In this document: positions 1 through 7,753 of the stretch, piece after piece
Layout of the letters: each line of letters opens with the position of its first letter
Position numbering within the stretch: position 1 is the first letter of the stretch
DNA from: HTCC5015 sp051747425
GTDB lineage: Bacteria > Pseudomonadota > Gammaproteobacteria > HTCC5015
Direction: 5' to 3'
Assembly (NCBI GenBank): GCA_051747425.1
Contig: JBNJGD010000003.1
Span: 62,001 to 126,000 of the forward strand
DNA length: 64,000 bases
The notes under the pieces: generated by a model
What the model was told of the DNA's origin: nothing
The model's input: the letters and a program-made list of their open reading frames with translations, nothing else
Databases searched by the model: none
Position numbers and translations under genes: made by a program

Positions 1-1893
1 GAAGACACAGTCAATACTCAAAACGCCGAATCCCATGTTTTTGAGGCGGAAGTCTCGCAGATTCTGAAGCTGATGATTCACTCCTTGTACTCCAACAAGG
101 AGATTTTCCTGCGCGAGCTGATTTCCAACGCCTCCGACGCCTGCGACAAGCTGCGCTTCGAGGCGCTCTCCAACGACAGCCTCTACGAGGGCGACAGCGA
201 TCTCGCCGTTCGCGTGAGCTTTGACAAGGAAGCGCGCACGCTGACTATCAGCGACAACGGCATCGGCATGTCCCGGGACGAGGTGGTCAACAACATCGGC
301 ACCATCGCCCGCTCCGGCACCAAGTCCTTTCTCGAACAGCTGAGCGGCGACCAGAAAAAGGACGCTCATCTGATTGGCCAGTTTGGCGTCGGCTTCTACT
401 CGTCGTTTATTGTCGCCAGCCGAGTCGAGGTGATTACCCGCCGCGCCGGCGAGTTGAGCGCCACCTACTGGGCCTCCGAGGGCACCGGCGAGTACACCCT
501 GGCCGAAACCGAGCGGGACAATCGTGGTACCGATGTGGTGCTGCACCTGGCCGAGGGCGAGGACGAGTTTCTCGACGAATGGCGCCTGCGCAGCGTCATC
601 AAACGCTATTCCGACAACATTTCCCTGCCGGTGCAGATGCTGTTGGAAAAGCCGGCGGAAGAGGGCGAGGAGGACGCCGAACCCGAGCGCGAGTGGCAGA
701 CAGTCAACGCCGCCCAGGCACTCTGGACCCGTCCCAAGAGCGAGATTGAGGACAGCGAGTACGAGGAGTTCTACAAGAACATCGCCCACGACTGGAACGC
801 GCCCCAGACCTGGGTACACACCCACGCCGAGGGCAAGTACGAGTACACCTCATTGTTTTACATCCCCGCGCAAAAGCCCTTTGATTTGTACGACCGCGAC
901 GCCAGTCACGGCATCAAACTCTATGTTCAGCGCGTCTTTATCATGGACGACAACAAGGAGCTGATGCCCAATTATCTGCGATTTGTTCGCGGCCTGGTGG
1001 ACTCCGCTGATCTGCCACTCAATGTCTCCCGCGAGCTGCTGCAGAGCAACCGCGTGATCGACAATATCCGCGGGGCCTCCGTCAAGAAGGTACTGGGGCT
1101 GATTGAGGGCATGGCCAAAAACGAGCCGGAGAAATTCCGAACCTTCTGGGCCAACTTTGGCCAGGTGCTCAAGGAGGGCATCGTCGAGGACTTCGCCAAC
1201 CGCGAGCGCATCCTCAAAATCTGCCGCTTTGCCTCGACCCACCTGGACACCGCCGAGGAATCGGTGTCGCTGGAGGACTATGTCGGTCGCATGAAAGACG
1301 GCCAGGAGTCGATTTACTACATTACAGCCGACGGTTTCAGCGCGGCCAAAAACAGCCCCCATCTTGAGGCCTTCCGGGCCAAGGGCTATGAGGTGTTGTT
1401 ACTCAGCGACCGCGTCGATGAGTGGGTGATGTCCCATGTCAACGAGTTCGACGGCAAGCCCTTCGTCTCCGTGGCCAAGGGCGATCTGGAGATGAGCGAC
1501 GAGGAGAAGGCAAAAAAGGAAAAGGCCGCAGAGGAGTCCAAAGACCTGACCGATCGCATCGGAAAGGCTTTGGGTGAGAAAGTGGAGGCGGTGCGTCCGT
1601 CGACCCGCCTGACCGAGTCTCCCGCTTGCCTGGTGATGGGCGAGCAGGACATGGCCCTGCACATGCAGCAACTGCTCAAGCAGGCGGGGCACGAAGTGCC
1701 CGCCGGCAAGCCCGCCCTGGAGATCAACCTGAACCACGATCTGGTGCAGCGGCTGGAAGGGGAGAGTGACGAGGCCCGCTTTGCCGACCTGGTCGAAGTG
1801 CTTTACGGCCAGGCGGTGATCGCCGAGGGCGGACAGCTGGAGGATCCGGCCGGTTTTGTGAAAAAACTCAACACCCTGCTCACCGCCGCCTGA
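1..1893 (+). CDS. htpG: Molecular chaperone HtpG (Hsp90), 5' end outside window
   Basis: ATP-dependent cytosolic Hsp90 chaperone that remodels client proteins as a dimer. The frame is open from base 1: 24 in-frame residues (beginning EDTVNTQNAESHVF) precede the first ATG at 73 and fit the family N-terminus, so only a few codons are missing. GHKL ATPase motifs are visible: ELISNASDA (about 115-141), DNGIGM (about 253-270) and GQFGVGFYSS (about 379-408). The middle-domain LNVSRELLQ segment lies near 1019-1045, followed by the C-terminal dimerisation region. The 630 residues present match the usual bacterial length. A strong terminator follows directly, so it ends its transcript. No heat-shock promoter can be judged because the upstream region is outside the window. 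Confidence 0.98.
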   Translation, partial: EDTVNTQNAESHVFEAEVSQILKLMIHSLYSNKEIFLRELISNASDACDKLRFEALSNDSLYEGDSDLAVRVSFDKEARTLTISDNGIGMSRDEVVNNIGTIARSGTKSFLEQLSGDQKKDAHLIGQFGVGFYSSFIVASRVEVITRRAGELSATYWASEGTGEYTLAETERDNRGTDVVLHLAEGEDEFLDEWRLRSVIKRYSDNISLPVQMLLEKPAEEGEEDAEPEREWQTVNAAQALWTRPKSEIEDSEYEEFYKNIAHDWNAPQTWVHTHAEGKYEYTSLFYIPAQKPFDLYDRDASHGIKLYVQRVFIMDDNKELMPNYLRFVRGLVDSADLPLNVSRELLQSNRVIDNIRGASVKKVLGLIEGMAKNEPEKFRTFWANFGQVLKEGIVEDFANRERILKICRFASTHLDTAEESVSLEDYVGRMKDGQESIYYITADGFSAAKNSPHLEAFRAKGYEVLLLSDRVDEWVMSHVNEFDGKPFVSVAKGDLEMSDEEKAKKEKAAEESKDLTDRIGKALGEKVEAVRPSTRLTESPACLVMGEQDMALHMQQLLKQAGHEVPAGKPALEINLNHDLVQRLEGESDEARFADLVEVLYGQAVIAEGGQLEDPAGFVKKLNTLLTAA

Positions 1894-1920
1894 AGGCGAA
1901 ACGCTCCGCACGAGCCAACA

Positions 1921-1946
1921 AGCCCGCCCTCCGGCGGGCTTTTTTT
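1921..1946 (+). terminator. Rho-independent terminator of htpG
   Basis: Perfect 8-bp stem AGCCCGCC/GGCGGGCT (1921-1928 and 1933-1940) with a 4-base loop, followed by a run of seven T (1940-1946). It lies 28 bp past the htpG stop and separates it from the iron-regulated receptor gene. Confidence 0.93.
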
Positions 1947-1957
1947 ATGCCTTATTG

Positions 1958-1987
1958 TTGACAATAGCAAATAAGAATCACTATCAT
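1958..1987 (+). promoter_or_regulatory. Sigma70 promoter of the TonB receptor gene
   Basis: A perfect -35 TTGACA (1958-1963), an 18-bp spacer and -10 TATCAT (1982-1987, five of six). The -10 is covered by the Fur-like site, the usual arrangement for iron-repressed promoters. The expected transcript start is near 1994, about 50 bases before the GTG start at 2047. Confidence 0.65.
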
Positions 1988-1988
1988 T
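1970..1988. promoter_or_regulatory. Putative Fur box
   Basis: The 19-bp AATAAGAATCACTATCATT matches the classic Fur consensus GATAATGATAATCATTATC at 11 of 19 positions by my count and overlaps the -10 element. The downstream genes are a siderophore receptor and a PepSY membrane protein, so repression by Fe-Fur is expected. The match is moderate, and the evidence is position plus context. Confidence 0.6.
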
Positions 1989-2046
1989 CGCGTCCTCATT
2001 AAGCAGAGCGAGTTTCCGTTTCTGTACGACTCAGAGAGGATGAATT

Positions 2047-4245
2047 GTGAACAAGACAAGACGATCACCATTGGCCGGAGCCCTGGCATTGGCTTTCTCC
2101 ACTACCTTGCTGTCGCTGGCGTCCCCGTTGTGGGCCCAGGAAAATGGCGTGACAGAGCCGGACACCACTGACGGTTCCTCCGGCCAAAACGCCGAAGGCA
2201 TTGAGCTGGGTAAAGTGAGTGTTACAGGCAGCCGCGAGAGCGGCAATACCGAGGACACAACCGCCTACACCAGTGGTAGTGCCAGCACTTCCACGCGCAT
2301 GGATTTGAGCCTGCGCGAGACACCGCAAAGCGTTTCGGTGATGACGCGCACGCAAATGGACGATTTCAACCTCAACGACATCAATGAAGTGCTCGACAGC
2401 ACCCCCGGGGTCAAGGTGGAGCGCGTGGAAACCGACCGCTTTTACTACACCTCGCGCGGTTTTGATATCACCAACTTCCAGATCGATGGCGTCGGCATTC
2501 GCCTGCCCGATGGCAATGTCAGTGGCGGTATCGATACGGCTATTTACGACCGCGTCGAAGTGGTTCGCGGGGCCAACGGCCTGATGGCCGGTGCCGGCAA
2601 TCCCTCAGCCACAGTGAACCTGATTCGCAAGCGCCCCACGGCGCAACCCCGGGCGACAGTGAAGCAGACGCTGGGCTCCTGGGACGCCGAGCGTCTCGAT
2701 GCGGATGTCTCCGGTGCCCTGACGGAGGACGGTGCGGTGCGCGGTCGTCTGGTGTTCGCGAAGGAGAACACGGATTCCTATCTGGATCGCTACGCCAAGG
2801 ACAAGACCGTTTTGTACACAGTGGTCGAGGCCGACTTGAGTGATCACACGCTGCTGACACTCGGCCGCACACAGCAGAGCGACAATGCGGACAGTCCCAT
2901 GTGGGGTGCACTGCCGCTGACCTACAGTGATGGTACGCGAGTGGACTACGATGTCTCGGCCAGCTCGTCGCCCGACTGGTCCTACTGGGATTCGCGGGAT
3001 GTAAACACTTTTGCCGAGCTGTCCCACCAGCTGGCTAATGGATGGGAAACCACGGCCATCGTCTCGCAAACCAAACACAGCGAGGAGGCGGATATCTCCT
3101 TCATGATCGGCAGTTGGGACCGCCAGTCGGGCACTGGTCTGGGCACCTACGGCAGCCGTTATGATGAGGATCAGGAAATTCTGACCGGCGATGTCTACGC
3201 CAGTGGCCCCTTCAAACTCGCCGGCCGCGAGCACGAGGCCATGGTGGGTGCCAGCTGGGCCAAGGGCGACATTGAGAACTTCTCCTACGCCGTCACTGAA
3301 ATGTTCCCCGCGGTGCAGGACTTGAGTGCCTTTATGGATACTTACAAACAACCCGATCTGGAGGCCACCGTGCGCGGTGCCGCCGACTACGAGGACAAGC
3401 AAGCTTCCATCTACGGTGGTTCGCGGTTCAGTGTCACGGATCGCTTGTCGACGGTCGTCGGCGCGCGTCTCACCAACTGGGAAAGCGAGGGGACATCCTA
3501 CGCCGTGAGCAAAACCACGGAGCACGACGAAGTCGTCACGCCCTATGCCGGTCTGATGTACGACTTCAATGAACGCTTCAGTGTCTACGCCAGCTACACC
3601 GAAATTTTCAATCAGCAGACCGAGACCGATATCAACGACGAGCGCATCGGTCCGCTGGAAGGCGTGGCGACCGAGGCCGGTATCAAGGGCAGCTTTGCCG
3701 AGGGTCGCGTGAACACCACCCTGGCCGCCTTCGAGATCAAGCAGACCAACCGCGCCGTGGCCACCGGAGACACCAGTGCTTCCGGTGCCCCCGCCTCGCG
3801 CGGTGCCGATGGCATCACCAGCGAAGGCTTTGAAGTGGAAGTGGCCGGTGAGGTATTGACGGGCCTTCAATTGAGCGCCGCCTATACCTATCAGGACCTG
3901 GAGAGCGATGACCCCGCCGACGAGGTGGTGGAAGAGTACACGCCCAAGGCACTGGTCAAGATTTCCTCGGTTTACCGCCTGCCGCAAATGCCCGACCTGA
4001 AGGTGGGCGCGAGCTTGAACTGGCAGGACGATACACAGCGCGATTTCGGTGGCGGGGTGGTGGTCGATCAGACCGCCTATACCGTGCTCAATCTGATGTC
4101 GCTGTATGACATGGGGGAACACTTCACGGCGGCCGTGAATGTCAACAATGTCACCGACGAGAAGTACCTCACCAGCCTGTACTGGGATCAGAGCTACTAC
4201 GCCGCCCCGCGCAATGTCAGCGCTTCGTTGACCTGGCGCTACTGA
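2047..4245 (+). CDS. TonB-dependent siderophore receptor
   Basis: Outer-membrane receptor of the FpvA/FhuE/FecA type that imports ferric siderophore using TonB-ExbBD energy. The start is GTG at 2047, seven bases after a GAGAGGA ribosome-binding site (2034-2040). The nearby ATG at 2040 is out of frame. The protein (732 residues) has a Sec signal ending near LSLASPLWAQ, then a plug domain (DLSLRETPQSVSVMTRTQMD, RGFDITNFQIDG, VEVVRGANGLMAG), then a long beta-barrel ending in aromatic WRY, as expected for BAM-dependent assembly. There is no extended signalling domain of the FecA/FpvA kind, and no sigma/anti-sigma pair is nearby. Regulation is probably simple Fur repression. The ligand cannot be named from sequence. 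Confidence 0.92.
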   Translation: MNKTRRSPLAGALALAFSTTLLSLASPLWAQENGVTEPDTTDGSSGQNAEGIELGKVSVTGSRESGNTEDTTAYTSGSASTSTRMDLSLRETPQSVSVMTRTQMDDFNLNDINEVLDSTPGVKVERVETDRFYYTSRGFDITNFQIDGVGIRLPDGNVSGGIDTAIYDRVEVVRGANGLMAGAGNPSATVNLIRKRPTAQPRATVKQTLGSWDAERLDADVSGALTEDGAVRGRLVFAKENTDSYLDRYAKDKTVLYTVVEADLSDHTLLTLGRTQQSDNADSPMWGALPLTYSDGTRVDYDVSASSSPDWSYWDSRDVNTFAELSHQLANGWETTAIVSQTKHSEEADISFMIGSWDRQSGTGLGTYGSRYDEDQEILTGDVYASGPFKLAGREHEAMVGASWAKGDIENFSYAVTEMFPAVQDLSAFMDTYKQPDLEATVRGAADYEDKQASIYGGSRFSVTDRLSTVVGARLTNWESEGTSYAVSKTTEHDEVVTPYAGLMYDFNERFSVYASYTEIFNQQTETDINDERIGPLEGVATEAGIKGSFAEGRVNTTLAAFEIKQTNRAVATGDTSASGAPASRGADGITSEGFEVEVAGEVLTGLQLSAAYTYQDLESDDPADEVVEEYTPKALVKISSVYRLPQMPDLKVGASLNWQDDTQRDFGGGVVVDQTAYTVLNLMSLYDMGEHFTAAVNVNNVTDEKYLTSLYWDQSYYAAPRNVSASLTWRY

Positions 4246-4270
4246 GTCCATTCAATTGCCTTTCAGCGCA

Positions 4271-4296
4271 AGGGAGCTGCCCTGGAGCAGCTCCCT
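4271..4296 (+). other. Intercistronic hairpin between receptor and PepSY gene
   Basis: Perfect 10-bp stem AGGGAGCTGC/GCAGCTCCCT with a 6-base loop and no T run. It is therefore unlikely to be a full terminator. It could trim or stabilise the receptor mRNA or reduce read-through into the next gene, giving more receptor than membrane partner. Confidence 0.5.
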
Positions 4297-4320
4297 GTGC
4301 CGTTAAAGTGAGAGCCCCCT

Positions 4321-5427
4321 ATGAACAAGAGAAAACTGTGGAAGGTGCATTCGGTGATTGGTCTGGTGGTGGCCTTGCCTCTGCTGCTGATCGCCATTAC
4401 CGGCAGTGTGCTGGTGTTCAAACACGAATTGAGAAGTGTGTTCTCGCCGGAGGAGGTCCGCGTCAGCCCCACTGCGCAAGGTCGCCTGGACTGGGACCGG
4501 TTGCACGACTCGGTGAGAGCCGCCTTTCCCGATTACCATGTGGTGGGTTGGCACCGCATGGAGTCACCTCGGCAAGCCGATGAAGTCTACTTGATTGAAA
4601 AGGGCGACAGCGAGTGGCTGAAAATGACGCTGAACCCCTATACCGCAGAAGTGCTGGCAGCGCCTCAACCTCACGACGCCATTGGCAGTTATTTTCTCGA
4701 CTGGCTGGTGGGGCTGCACTACACCTTTCTGGCCGGGCACCTGGGGATGTTGGTTGGCGGCATCATAGCCATCCTGCTTTGCGCAATGGGTATTCTGGGT
4801 TTTTGCATTTACCGCCAGTTCTGGGTGGGTTTCTTTACTTTGCGCTGGGGCAAGAGCTGGCGGGTTCTGATGGGGGACATGCACAGTCGCCTCGGCGTGT
4901 TGTCCAGTGTGGTGTTTCTGATTCTGGGCATCACCGGCGCCTACTGGAATTTGACCCACGCCTGGCACGACATCACCGAACACGGGCTTTTTGAACACGA
5001 GGAAGAGCCACTGGGCGGCGATAGTCTCTACCCGAACACCATTTCCCTTAGTGAATTGGTCGATGACGCCCAAACAGCGATTGAGGGTTACGAGCCCTAC
5101 TATCTGTCCTTTCCCCGTGAAAACGGGACAAATTTTAATTTATACGGCGCCGTGCCCAGTGTGAATTTTTTGCGCAGCCCCTACGGCAGCGTGGTGACTT
5201 ACGACCACGAAACCGGTGAGCGCCTGGCCAGCGCGGATGTGCGCGACGCCGACGGACTGACCCAGACCGTGGACACTTTTTACCGCTTGCACTACGGCAC
5301 TTTTGGCGGTCTTGCCATCAAGGTGTTGTGGTGTGTGCTGGGGCTGGCACCGGCGCTACTGGCTCTGTCGGGTGGCTTTGTCTGGTGGCGGCGACGCCGG
5401 CCATCGCGTCGCCGGGTGGGGCGATGA
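4321..5427 (+). CDS. PepSY-associated TM helix protein (iron-uptake partner)
   Basis: Inner-membrane protein of 368 residues in the PiuB/PepSY_TM family, often encoded next to siderophore receptors and thought to help reduce or release iron in the periplasm. The N-terminal WKVHSVIGLVVALPLLLIAI helix carries the conserved His of the family. Two PepSY-like periplasmic regions follow (near FPDYHVVGWHRM and DADGLTQTVDTFYRLHYGT), separated by helices around LHYTFLAGHLGMLVGGIIAI and GDMHSRLGVLSSVVFLILGI. A last helix precedes a very basic tail (RRRRPSRRRVGR). The several His residues in or next to helices fit heme or metal binding. It lies 75 bp after the receptor gene, is probably co-transcribed, and ends 2 bp from the convergent next gene. 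Confidence 0.82.
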   Translation: MNKRKLWKVHSVIGLVVALPLLLIAITGSVLVFKHELRSVFSPEEVRVSPTAQGRLDWDRLHDSVRAAFPDYHVVGWHRMESPRQADEVYLIEKGDSEWLKMTLNPYTAEVLAAPQPHDAIGSYFLDWLVGLHYTFLAGHLGMLVGGIIAILLCAMGILGFCIYRQFWVGFFTLRWGKSWRVLMGDMHSRLGVLSSVVFLILGITGAYWNLTHAWHDITEHGLFEHEEEPLGGDSLYPNTISLSELVDDAQTAIEGYEPYYLSFPRENGTNFNLYGAVPSVNFLRSPYGSVVTYDHETGERLASADVRDADGLTQTVDTFYRLHYGTFGGLAIKVLWCVLGLAPALLALSGGFVWWRRRRPSRRRVGR

Positions 5428-5429
5428 TC

Positions 5430-6332
5430 TCAGGGGCTGGCAACGGTGGTGCCGGAGCCTTTCATTTGCGGCGGCAGCCACCACAATTCCTCGCGCTCTT
5501 TGGGCGTGGCCTCTGGCAACAGGGGGTTGTCAAAGCGCAGCATGCGCCGCTTGACCAGACCGGCGCGGTCAAAGGCCCGGGCGTTGATGGGGTGATTGTG
5601 AAACAGCTTGTCGAAACTGCCGTCCGCTACGGCGCGCTCCAGTCCTCGTTCAATGCGCTCCGCCAGCGCCCGGTTTTCCCGATGGACAAAAAAGTAGTGG
5701 GCGCTGGGGTAGTAGAGGAGCAGGGATGAATCGACCGCAAACCCCTGGTCGGGGTAGTCCTCGAGTTCGCGCCAGGGCTCGTTGACCCCCCGTGGAATGT
5801 AGTCGATTCGCTCCAGAGCCAGCATGTCGAAAAGGGCTCGATAGTTGGTCGGGGTGGCCACTTCTAGACCATTGGCTTTAAGGATGTCGGCGTCCGGCCA
5901 GCCCTCGCCCTGTCCGGCGGTCAGTTCGGCCAACTCCTTTTTGTTTCTGATTTGCTGAAATCGCTCCTGGTCCTGTTCGCGGATGATCAGCAGGCGGAAG
6001 CCCATCAGGCCCTTGAGAAGTGGGATGCGCACCGGCCGCATTTGCGCTTCGCGTTGCGGGGTGGTCATGGACCACATCACCGAAAGCTCCGGTGCATTGC
6101 CACTGAGCATCCTGACGGCGCGATTCTGGGACAGCGTTTCGGGATAGGGCTCAAGGGCCAGAGCCCCCTCTTCGGCCGTCTTGTCGATCGCCAGTTGCAA
6201 TACCTCGAGGTAGTATTCGTTGCGGGCGTCCTGGTGCAAAACCTGGGGGTAATAGAGGATCGGCCCGGCCAGCGCGGGCAAGCCGAGGGTCAGTAACAAC
6301 AGGCACAGTCCGATGCGATGCCGTATTTCCAT
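5430..6332 (-). CDS. Periplasmic substrate-binding protein, SBP_bac_3-like
   Basis: A 300-residue secreted protein. The start is taken at the ATG at 6332 (MEIRHRIGLCLLLLTLGLPALAG), which gives a clean signal peptide; the open frame runs much further upstream but only through the antisense of the next gene. The mature part has the two-lobe pattern of transporter substrate-binding domains (PYPETLSQNRAVRML, then RVNEPW-like and YPSAHYFFVHR segments). No permease or ATPase gene is adjacent, so it is an orphan. It may act as a sensor or binding partner rather than as part of a neighbouring ABC importer. It is divergent from the amidohydrolase gene with a 105-bp shared promoter region. The ligand is unknown. 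Confidence 0.7.
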   Translation of the reverse strand: MEIRHRIGLCLLLLTLGLPALAGPILYYPQVLHQDARNEYYLEVLQLAIDKTAEEGALALEPYPETLSQNRAVRMLSGNAPELSVMWSMTTPQREAQMRPVRIPLLKGLMGFRLLIIREQDQERFQQIRNKKELAELTAGQGEGWPDADILKANGLEVATPTNYRALFDMLALERIDYIPRGVNEPWRELEDYPDQGFAVDSSLLLYYPSAHYFFVHRENRALAERIERGLERAVADGSFDKLFHNHPINARAFDRAGLVKRRMLRFDNPLLPEATPKEREELWWLPPQMKGSGTTVASP

Positions 6333-6437
6333 GTCGGGTCTACACGCTCCTGTGAGACACATGCGCCAAGTATAACCATAATCGAGGCAAAATCTGAACG
6401 CTTGTGGCTTGTGAGCGGGTGGGAGTAGCATGGACGG

Positions 6438-7610
6438 ATGAATCTGAATCGCGATACTTCTTGGTACGAGCTGGTCAGACGGGCGACGGCCTTGCGTCGC
6501 GACTTGCACCGGCAGCCCGAGCTGGGCTGGTCCGAATACGCCACTGCCGAGCGCATTCGCAGCGAGCTCGATCGTCTGGGTATCGCCTGGCGGGCCTGCG
6601 CCGACACCGGTACCGTGGCCACGCTGGCGGAACGGGCACCCGGTGAGCACATTGCCCTGCGCGCCGATATTGATGCGTTGCCGATTCATGAAAACTCGGG
6701 GGTGGATTGGCAATCCCGCAGCGAGGGCTGCATGCACGCCTGTGGTCACGATGGCCATACGGCTACTCTCGTGGCCACCGCCGAGTGGCTGAAAAGTCAC
6801 GAGGATGCACTGCCCGGTCCGGTCACGCTGTTGTTTCAGCCGGCCGAGGAGGGCGGTCACGGGGCCAAACGCATGATTGAGGAGGGTGCCCTGGAGGGCG
6901 TTCAGCGCGTTTTTGGCTGGCACAACTGGCCGGCCATCCCCCATGGGCGCGCCGTGTGCCCGGACGGTCCGGTGATGGCGGGCAATGGCACTTTCCGGAT
7001 TACCGTCACCGGTGCGGGCGGCCACGCCAGCCAGCCGGAACTGTGTCGCGACCCCGTACTCGCCGCCTCGGCCATAACCCTGAACATGCAGCAACTGGTC
7101 AGCCGTCGTATTGCCCCCCAGGAGGCGGTGGTGGTCAGTATCACTTCGGTTGAGGCGCCCAGCGGCGAGACTGTGATTCCCGACCGCGCGGTACTCGCCG
7201 GCAGTATTCGTCTGGCCAATACCGATTTGCGCGATCGGGTGGAAAATCTGATCAGCGACATCGCCCGGGACACCGCGCGCACCTTCGGCGTCGAAGTCGA
7301 GACCGAACACTTTCCCCGCTATGGTGCGACCGTCAACCACGCCGGTGCGGCGCACCAGTTCCGCACCGCCCTTGAGGAAGAGCTGGGTGTTCACTGGCGC
7401 GATGGCGAGGTGGCGGTGCCGATCATGGCCTCGGAGGATTTCAGTTACTACCTGGCGGCCTGTCCGGGGGCCTTTGCTCTGATCGGCAGTGGCGTCGAGG
7501 GCAGTGATAATTTTCCCTGTCACAGCTCGCACTACGATTTCAATGACGAGCTGATTCCGGAGGTTGCCCGCCTGTATTTGCGATTGGCCGGCGCGCCGCT
7601 GCCGGAATGA
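6438..7610 (+). CDS. M20 amidohydrolase, probable N-acetyl-diaminobutyrate deacetylase (DoeB2-like)
   Basis: Dinuclear-metal amidohydrolase of the M20/IAA-amino-acid hydrolase family (390 residues). Metal-site motifs are clear: the Cys/His pair in GCMHACGHDGHTATLV, the catalytic EE in FQPAEEGGHG, and the downstream His and SEDFS motifs. A dimerisation (lid) domain starts around FRITVTGAGGHASQP. The family hydrolyses N-acyl amino acids. Here the next three genes supply the other ectoine-degradation steps, so removal of acetate from N-acetyl-2,4-diaminobutyrate is the best guess, replacing the unrelated aspartoacylase-type DoeB. Peptidoglycan or auxin-conjugate hydrolysis is the alternative. 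The ATG at 6438 has only a distant GGGAG, so the start is moderately certain. Confidence 0.78.
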   Translation: MNLNRDTSWYELVRRATALRRDLHRQPELGWSEYATAERIRSELDRLGIAWRACADTGTVATLAERAPGEHIALRADIDALPIHENSGVDWQSRSEGCMHACGHDGHTATLVATAEWLKSHEDALPGPVTLLFQPAEEGGHGAKRMIEEGALEGVQRVFGWHNWPAIPHGRAVCPDGPVMAGNGTFRITVTGAGGHASQPELCRDPVLAASAITLNMQQLVSRRIAPQEAVVVSITSVEAPSGETVIPDRAVLAGSIRLANTDLRDRVENLISDIARDTARTFGVEVETEHFPRYGATVNHAGAAHQFRTALEEELGVHWRDGEVAVPIMASEDFSYYLAACPGAFALIGSGVEGSDNFPCHSSHYDFNDELIPEVARLYLRLAGAPLPE

Positions 7611-7635
7611 CCGATTGGTAAAACGCGCCCCGTCT

Positions 7636-7665
7636 TTGCCAGCTGAAAAATGTCGGTGATATAAG
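7636..7665 (+). promoter_or_regulatory. Putative sigma70 promoter of the doeDAC-like genes
   Basis: -35 TTGCCA (7636-7641), 18-bp spacer, -10 TATAAG (7660-7665), in the 143-bp gap before the transaminase gene. The T-rich leader after it holds no gene. This would let the transaminase-hydrolase-dehydrogenase genes be expressed apart from the deacetylase gene. Confidence 0.4.
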
Positions 7666-7753
7666 CCTTTTAGAGACAGTCGTTAAAGGCGTTTATCACT
7701 GCCATCTGTGTTCTTTATTTTATTTTTCTACCCCGATGTCAGGAGGGTGTCAG

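Noticed and set aside
2605..4251. 548-codon minus-strand open frame
   Set aside because: Complement of the TonB receptor; no recognisable domain, the open frame is a by-product of high G+C codon use.
6333..7532. Long minus-strand open frame continuing upstream of the binding-protein gene (total 700 codons)
   Set aside because: It is antisense to the M20 hydrolase, whose motifs are clear; the signal peptide at 6332 marks the true start.
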